Source of the DNA: Saprospiraceae bacterium
GTDB lineage: Bacteria > Bacteroidota > Bacteroidia > Chitinophagales > Saprospiraceae
Reading direction: 5' to 3'
Assembly: GCA_020628475.1 (NCBI GenBank)
Contig: JAHDFB010000027.1
Span: 870-40,714, forward strand
Length of the DNA: 39,845 bases
The notes beneath the pieces are model-generated. The model was not told where the DNA came from. It made no database searches and was given only the letters and a program-made list of their open reading frames with translations. Of the stretch, positions 35,573-39,845 are shown piece by piece (within the stretch, counting starts at the first letter, position 1; the number at the start of each line of letters is the position of its first letter). Made by a program: the position numbers and the translations under genes.

Positions 35573-37038
35573 AATCAACCATCATTCTTAAACTTTTAGC
35601 AAACCTGCTTTTACTTCTTTGGAGTCTTTCCACTCAATCTATACTGGCACAGCAAGCTTTGGGCAAGAATCTAAATCTTGTCGAACGCACTCAGAGTCAA
35701 GACAGCATTAGACACTGGGAACATGCCTGGAACTACCCATTTCAGGTTATTGCTGAAGCTGGTTCGATTGATGATCATGCCATTCTCTTAGAAAATAAAG
35801 AGGATAATCAAGGACTTGCTTATCTAACTCAAGAAATTCCTGTACGGGTTAATCATCCTCAAAAGTGGAAGGTCACTGCACGATTTAAAACGGTTCAAAT
35901 GAATGGAGGTGTAGTCGATTTATACGCGGTTACCCAAGTCGACAATCAATGGATTCAATACAAGGCCTTGGACTCAAATCGCATACATCGAGATACCTCT
36001 TGGATAGAAATGAGCTTGGAAATATGGATTCAAGAGCGAGCGAAAAGCCTTACTTTCGGTTTATACCTCAAAGGTCAAGGAGTCTTTATCGTTGATTATT
36101 TCGAGCTGGAGGAAATAGCAATTATATTGCCATGGCCCCAGGAAGTTTCTAGCTTTCAACAAGAGGTATTGGACACCATTATGAAACACTCTTTATATCA
36201 ATCGATCCTAGATTCGACGAAATTGATAGAAGATTGGCATCGGTATCTTGCAGGAAATGACAAGGACACCGATGGATTGAACGCTTTAAGTTTGGTTCTG
36301 CGATCAATAGATAATCATAGTTTTCACATTACAAAGCAAACAGTTGAATCTTGGGAGAACACAAGTTCTAATGAAACAGAAATGACGCTCTGTCACGGCA
36401 AGCATATTGACTCTACCTACGCCTATATCTGGATGCCGGGTGTCAATTCGGGAGATAGTATCAGTCTGCAATATTTTGCGGAACATCTACAAGAGTTGAT
36501 AGACTCTCTAGATCATTCCAACATGGAGGGATGGATTCTTGATATTCGCAATAATACGGGCGGCAACTGTTGGCCTATGCTCGCTGGAATCGGTCCGATT
36601 TTGGGCAAAGGAACCGCCGGTTATTTTCAATACCAAGATGGCATGAGTACTTGGGGATATCAGCAGGGAGCGAGCTTTCAGGATAGCATCATAAATTGTC
36701 GTATTGCTCAGTCAAGTTATACACCGATTCGCTCCAATCCGCCTGTTGCAGTATTAATCTCTGGACAGACTGGCAGTTCTGGTGAAATCGTTGCTACCGC
36801 TTTCAAAAACAGGAATGCATCTGTTCTTATTGGTACCAAAACAGCAGGTTACACCACCGGAAATATCAACTTCGGATTATCTGACGGATCTATGATCTTC
36901 TTGGCTAGTTCTTATTATGCCGATCGCCAGAAAAATGTTTATAAAAAAGGCATAGACCCTGATATTGAAGTAGTGCAGGATCAGCTGGAAGATACGCAAT
37001 TGATGCGTGCCATAGAATGGTTGGAGACCCGAGGATAA
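35569..37038 (+). CDS. Secreted S41-family peptidase with N-terminal beta-sandwich module
   Basis: 489 residues with a signal ending near ILAQQ (residue 28). Residues about 50-185 look like a carbohydrate-binding-type beta-sandwich (VTARFKTVQMNGGVVDLYAV, LTFGLYLKGQGVFIVDYFELEEI). The S41 domain covers about 215-489: a His candidate in RSIDNHSFHI, GWILDIRNNTGGNCWPML, the nucleophile Ser in ISGQTGSSGEIVATAF, and IGTKTAGYTTGNINFGL. The catalytic Lys of CtpA-type enzymes (in GKG) is absent, as in the tricorn/IRBP-like S41 branch, which uses Ser, His and Glu. It is translationally coupled to the Ere-like gene. Confidence 0.85.
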   Translation: MKSTIILKLLANLLLLLWSLSTQSILAQQALGKNLNLVERTQSQDSIRHWEHAWNYPFQVIAEAGSIDDHAILLENKEDNQGLAYLTQEIPVRVNHPQKWKVTARFKTVQMNGGVVDLYAVTQVDNQWIQYKALDSNRIHRDTSWIEMSLEIWIQERAKSLTFGLYLKGQGVFIVDYFELEEIAIILPWPQEVSSFQQEVLDTIMKHSLYQSILDSTKLIEDWHRYLAGNDKDTDGLNALSLVLRSIDNHSFHITKQTVESWENTSSNETEMTLCHGKHIDSTYAYIWMPGVNSGDSISLQYFAEHLQELIDSLDHSNMEGWILDIRNNTGGNCWPMLAGIGPILGKGTAGYFQYQDGMSTWGYQQGASFQDSIINCRIAQSSYTPIRSNPPVAVLISGQTGSSGEIVATAFKNRNASVLIGTKTAGYTTGNINFGLSDGSMIFLASSYYADRQKNVYKKGIDPDIEVVQDQLEDTQLMRAIEWLETRG

Positions 37039-37077
37039 TAATACCATGTATTAGGAGGAGGCTTACGCCCAAAGTCC

Positions 37078-37107
37078 CAGATGTCGGGATTGATTACTCG
37101 ACATCTG
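37078..37107. terminator. Hairpin between convergent S41 and flotillin genes
   Basis: Perfect 9-bp arms CAGATGTCG (37078-37086) and CGACATCTG (37099-37107) with a 12-base loop. No long T run follows on either strand within 5 bases, so it may be a factor-dependent or weak terminator. Confidence 0.45.
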
Positions 37108-37146
37108 AGATGGGTATTCTATTTACTAATAGAAGATAAAAAAGAA

Positions 37147-38691
37147 TTATTCTTGTTCCTTCGTCGTATCCTCTTCCTTTGGTAGGGCTGCTTGTACCTC
37201 ATCCAATTTTACCAAAGCATCAGGAAGACTCATTCCACTTTGCTTCAAAAAGTCATTTAATTGCGGCATCATGCCGTATAATCCTTGAACAAAATTTCCA
37301 ACTCCCTGTCCGCTTCCATTGTCATAGACGACGACCTTATCAATTCCAAGATCTTTGATAGCACCTGTTTGTATTTTTGCCAATTCAGTTAACTTATCGA
37401 TCATCAAATATCCAATGGCGCTTTGAGGATCACCACCAGAAGCCTTTACTAACTCACTAAATCCTTCCGCTTGTTTCTTAAGCAATTCTTCTTGTCCTTT
37501 CGCTTCTGCTAAATACTTAGCCAAGATAGCATCCGCTTGCCCTTTAGCAATTTCACGCTGTTTCTCTGCTTCAGCTTGTGCTGCTATTACGGCTTTCTGC
37601 TTTTCAATATCTGCTTCTACAACCTCATCCGCTTCTTTCTTCGCTTTTTCTTTGAGTGCTCTGGCCATTTCGGCCGCTTGTTCAGCCTTATATGCCTCTT
37701 CCAACGCTTTTGCTGTGGCTACCTTTTTGGCTGCAGTGGCTTTCCTTTCCGCTTCTGCCATTTCAATATCTCTCAATGCATTGGAATTTGCAATTTTAAT
37801 AGCGGCCTCATTTTTACCTTCTGCCGCATTCGCATTGAAGGAAGCTTCTCCTACCTCTGCTAAACTATTCGCTTCTGCTACTTTGATCCGTTGTTCTTGA
37901 TTGGCTTGTGCCTCTCCAATTTCAGCCTTCGAATTGGCAGCTGCAACATTAATCCGTTGAGAACGTGCTGATTCCGCTTCCCCGATCTCCGCTCGTGCAT
38001 TGGCATCGGATACCTTGATCCGTTGATCTTGTTTTGCTTCTGCCTCCCCGATCGCACCGATCCGCACCTCATTCGCAACTTTGACCTTCGCATCGTTGAT
38101 GGCTTTGGCTGCAGCCTCTTTACCGAGCGCCATAATATATCCCGATTCATCTTGAATATCCGTAACATTTACGTTAATCAATTCAAGCCCGATCTTATGC
38201 AATTCATCTCCGACATTACTGTACACGGAATCAACAAATTTATCCCGATCCGTATTCAATTCTTCTATATCCATATTGGCAATCACCAAACGCATTTGTC
38301 CCATGATGATATCATGTGCTAATGAAGTGATTTCTGGACGTCCAAGGGCTAACAATCGCTCAGCAGCTGCCAACATTATATGTGGTTTGTTACTGATCCC
38401 CACGGTGAATTGTGCAGGTACCGACACACGAATATTTTGCTTGGATAAGGCATCTTGAAGATTTACATCAATGGACAAAGGTGTCAAATCAAGATATTGG
38501 TAATCTTGAATAACAGGCCATACAAAAGCGGCACCTCCCGCATAACATTTGGCCGATTCTTGTCCTCCCGTTTTTCCGTAGACCACCAATATTTTATCAG
38601 AAGGACAACGTTTGTAACGACTTACAAAAAAGATTAATAGAGCTACGATTAGTGCAAGTATAAAACCTGCGAGAATTAAATACTCAGGCAT
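37147..38691 (-). CDS. Flotillin family protein
   Basis: 514 residues. A single N-terminal membrane anchor (LILAGFILALIVALLIFFVS, about 5-24) is followed by an SPFH domain (about 30-195: CPSDKILVVYGKTGG, NIRVSVPAQFTVGIS, ELHKIGLELINVNVTDI). A long Ala/Glu-rich coiled coil runs from about 195 to 430 with tandem 22-residue repeats. The C-terminus is QSAIGYLMIDKLTELAKIQTGAIKDLGIDKVVVYDNG, the flotillin C-terminal block. Flotillins organise membrane microdomains and scaffolding. It is preceded by nfeD-like on the same strand (37-base gap), the usual partner pair. Confidence 0.95.
   Translation of the reverse strand: MPEYLILAGFILALIVALLIFFVSRYKRCPSDKILVVYGKTGGQESAKCYAGGAAFVWPVIQDYQYLDLTPLSIDVNLQDALSKQNIRVSVPAQFTVGISNKPHIMLAAAERLLALGRPEITSLAHDIIMGQMRLVIANMDIEELNTDRDKFVDSVYSNVGDELHKIGLELINVNVTDIQDESGYIMALGKEAAAKAINDAKVKVANEVRIGAIGEAEAKQDQRIKVSDANARAEIGEAESARSQRINVAAANSKAEIGEAQANQEQRIKVAEANSLAEVGEASFNANAAEGKNEAAIKIANSNALRDIEMAEAERKATAAKKVATAKALEEAYKAEQAAEMARALKEKAKKEADEVVEADIEKQKAVIAAQAEAEKQREIAKGQADAILAKYLAEAKGQEELLKKQAEGFSELVKASGGDPQSAIGYLMIDKLTELAKIQTGAIKDLGIDKVVVYDNGSGQGVGNFVQGLYGMMPQLNDFLKQSGMSLPDALVKLDEVQAALPKEEDTTKEQE
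37819..38082 (-). repeat. Tandem 22-residue coding repeats in flotillin
   Basis: Residues 204-225, 226-247, 248-269 and 270-291 share the pattern KV..AN..AEIGEA....QRI, for example AEIGEAESARSQRI and AEIGEAQANQEQRI. At DNA level the 66-base units have diverged, so this is an old protein repeat, not a recent slippage event. Confidence 0.75.
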
Positions 38692-38728
38692 AAATTAAGT
38701 TTAAGAGTTAATATGTAAAATGTGTTAT

Positions 38729-39253
38729 TTATATTCGTTCTATAACCACTTGTTGCTGATCAACATCAACCACTTTCACAGAAGATCCAGTTGGAATTTC
38801 TTCTGTATCCAAGGTTGTTGCTTTTAAGTCTTTCAATGAACCATTGATCAAAACTTGTACAATTCCTGTCCCCTTTTGAGCAGGGGGAATTTTCAAATAT
38901 ACTTTCCCATCGAGACCAAGACTATCCTCGATCGTCCATTCATTGAATTCTTGCTGATTGAGCAAGAAAACAAATAGCTTCGATAATAGGTATACCGCTA
39001 CAATACCTGCTAATATTCCTCCTAAAAGAGAAATTGGTCGTGGTTGATTATAGATCAGAAGTATTCTAAAGACCCAGCTAGAAATGGATATAAAAGTAAG
39101 TGCCCCTTTTATCAATCCGATACCTCCTGAACCATCAACATCTGTATCACCCGCCTCAATATCCAAGTCCAAACCGCCAATCAGGGATAAAAGAAAAAGA
39201 ATCAACAGGATGCCTCCTGTAAACATTGAAATCCAAAAAAGTATATCCAGCAT
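38729..39253 (-). CDS. NfeD-like membrane protein
   Basis: 174 residues. Membrane helices lie at about 5-28, with further helices at about 48-70 and 76-98. The soluble C-terminal part (about 105-174) has SLGLDGKVYLKIPPAQKGTGIVQVLINGSLKDLKATTLD and EEIPTGSSVKVVDVDQQQVVIERI, the OB-fold of the short NfeD type (NfeD1b class). No N-terminal serine protease domain is present. The short NfeD form is commonly encoded beside flotillin genes, as here. A near-palindrome at 39285-39300 lies 30 bases upstream and may be the operator. Confidence 0.88.
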   Translation of the reverse strand: MLDILFWISMFTGGILLILFLLSLIGGLDLDIEAGDTDVDGSGGIGLIKGALTFISISSWVFRILLIYNQPRPISLLGGILAGIVAVYLLSKLFVFLLNQQEFNEWTIEDSLGLDGKVYLKIPPAQKGTGIVQVLINGSLKDLKATTLDTEEIPTGSSVKVVDVDQQQVVIERI

Positions 39254-39284
39254 AGTGAGTTGTTTATATAATTAACCGCAATTA

Positions 39285-39300
39285 GGAATACATGTGTTCC
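39285..39300. promoter_or_regulatory. Near-palindrome upstream of the nfeD-flotillin pair
   Basis: GGAATACATGTGTTCC is symmetric except for one pair (T39289 and G39296). It lies about 32-47 bases before the nfeD start, where a regulator would affect transcription. No sequence of the same form was noticed elsewhere in the window. Confidence 0.35.
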
Positions 39301-39372
39301 CGTTTACCGTTGACTTCGTCGAAAGATCGTCTAATTTAATCGATTATTCTGATTTCTTTCAACATATCGCAT

Positions 39373-39408
39373 AAAAAAACCTCATAAGAAAATCTTACAA
39401 GGTTAAAA
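39373..39408 (-). terminator. Intrinsic terminator after the patatin-like gene
   Basis: On the minus strand two stem segments, AACCT/AGGTT and TAAGA/TCTTA, stack around a short loop with a small symmetric internal loop (TG opposite TG), then T runs follow. The arms are 39378-39382 with 39400-39404 and 39385-39389 with 39393-39397. It lies about 40 bases downstream of the patatin stop. Confidence 0.7.
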
Positions 39409-39443
39409 TTGACATAATAAAAAACTGCAACGTATTATTCAAT

Positions 39444-39845
39444 TCATTCTTTGGGGGAAAATTGCTGTAGGTAAGCTTGTGTTGCCTTCATTCCTTGGTT
39501 TTTCAATGCCTTTTTCGTAGAATTATCCAAGGAAAAATCTGTAGCTGAGACCCCCATATCATCAATAATCACGGTGTGTTTCTTTTCATTGGCATTTTCA
39601 GCAAAGGCTGTATTTTGAGCTTTTAATAGTGTATCAAATGTAGCTCGTACATATTTGAGTGGATGATCATGCCCGAATGCATCTACGGTGGTCTTTCCCG
39701 ACAGATCTTTTAAGTAAAAACCCAAAATGGTGTCTAAATCTGTATCGTGCTCAAATGGAAAATTATACAATACGCCTCCATCAACATAAATATGATCATT
39801 TGGTTTTTTACTCGTGAATTGCCAAGATTTAAAGAACAAAGGTAT
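39444..39845 (-). CDS. Patatin-like phospholipase, C-terminal fragment
   Basis: 133 residues; the start lies outside the window, since the frame is open to the last base and begins IPLFF. The motif HIYVDGGVLYNFPFEH contains the DGG of the patatin catalytic dyad (Asp), and FTSKKPNDH precedes it. The Ser motif GxSxG must lie upstream. The tail (KTVDAFGHDHPLKYVRATFDTLLKAQNTAFAENANEKKHTVIIDDMGVSATDFSL) resembles patatin proteins of Bacteroidota. It probably hydrolyses acyl esters of phospholipids. The gene is followed by the terminator at 39373. Confidence 0.85.
   Translation of the reverse strand: MPLFFKSWQFTSKKPNDHIYVDGGVLYNFPFEHDTDLDTILGFYLKDLSGKTTVDAFGHDHPLKYVRATFDTLLKAQNTAFAENANEKKHTVIIDDMGVSATDFSLDNSTKKALKNQGMKATQAYLQQFSPKE

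Noticed and set aside
37537-37900. Open frames rich in Phe/Cys or Ala/Ser on the strand opposite flotillin
   Set aside because: They mirror the repetitive Ala/Glu coiled-coil codons of flotillin and have no start context or recognisable domain.

Overview
The window is chromosomal DNA of a Bacteroidota bacterium, most likely from the Saprospiria/Saprospiraceae-like part of the phylum. The evidence is a PorP/SprF-type IX secretion protein next to a PKD protein with a type B (CHU_C-like) C-terminal sorting domain, a GLPGLI-family protein paired with an outer-membrane beta-barrel receptor, a long N-terminally extended NusB, a BT_3928-like DoxX protein beside DUF1599, and promoters of the Bacteroidota form TTTG-N17-TAnnTTTG. 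Base composition is AT-rich and even. I see no rRNA, tRNA, transposase, phage gene or CRISPR array. Gene packing is dense, and the only gap above 300 bases is 24744-25164.

Layout. 1-6220 (minus) is a probable operon reading guaA, an ABC-type receptor-like lipoprotein, a SpoU/TrmH methyltransferase, a PqqB-like metallo-beta-lactamase-fold lipoprotein, an aspartate aminotransferase and an acyl-CoA carboxylase beta subunit (cut by the window). A good promoter for guaA lies inside the 3' end of the next gene. 6252-8466 (minus) is an OmpR-type two-component system, divergent from a GLPGLI protein and a TonB-receptor-like barrel (8728-12235, plus). The shared 230-base region holds helically phased TTAACC repeats. 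12268-16299 (minus) holds DUF1599, a DoxX/thioredoxin-like membrane protein, nusB, a possible small membrane ORF and an OmpA-like secreted protein. 16441-19045 holds two divergent secreted hydrolases, one beta-lactamase-like and one esterase with a C-terminal helical/TPR part.

19150-24743 (plus) is a type IX secretion cassette: PorP/SprF, a small M43-type metalloprotease without a sorting domain, and a PKD-repeat surface protein with a type B sorting domain. The following gap carries a candidate structured non-coding RNA with a sigma-54-like promoter and a strong intrinsic terminator, which is the most novel-looking signal in the window. 25165-27300 (plus) is a DMT transporter, a YigZ/IMPACT protein and coaE. 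27452-28720 is rocD with an unusual four-cysteine insertion, ending at a shared bidirectional terminator with the convergent maf-aspartokinase pair.

30699-37038 holds a DUF2207 membrane protein, a LytTR two-component pair (minus), and a divergent two-gene operon of secreted erythromycin-esterase-like and S41-protease-like proteins. The window ends (minus) with a flotillin and NfeD pair, a near-palindrome upstream of NfeD, and the C-terminal part of a patatin-like phospholipase. Cell-envelope and secreted functions dominate, interspersed with conserved housekeeping genes. All functions are inferred from motifs read by eye; no database search was run.
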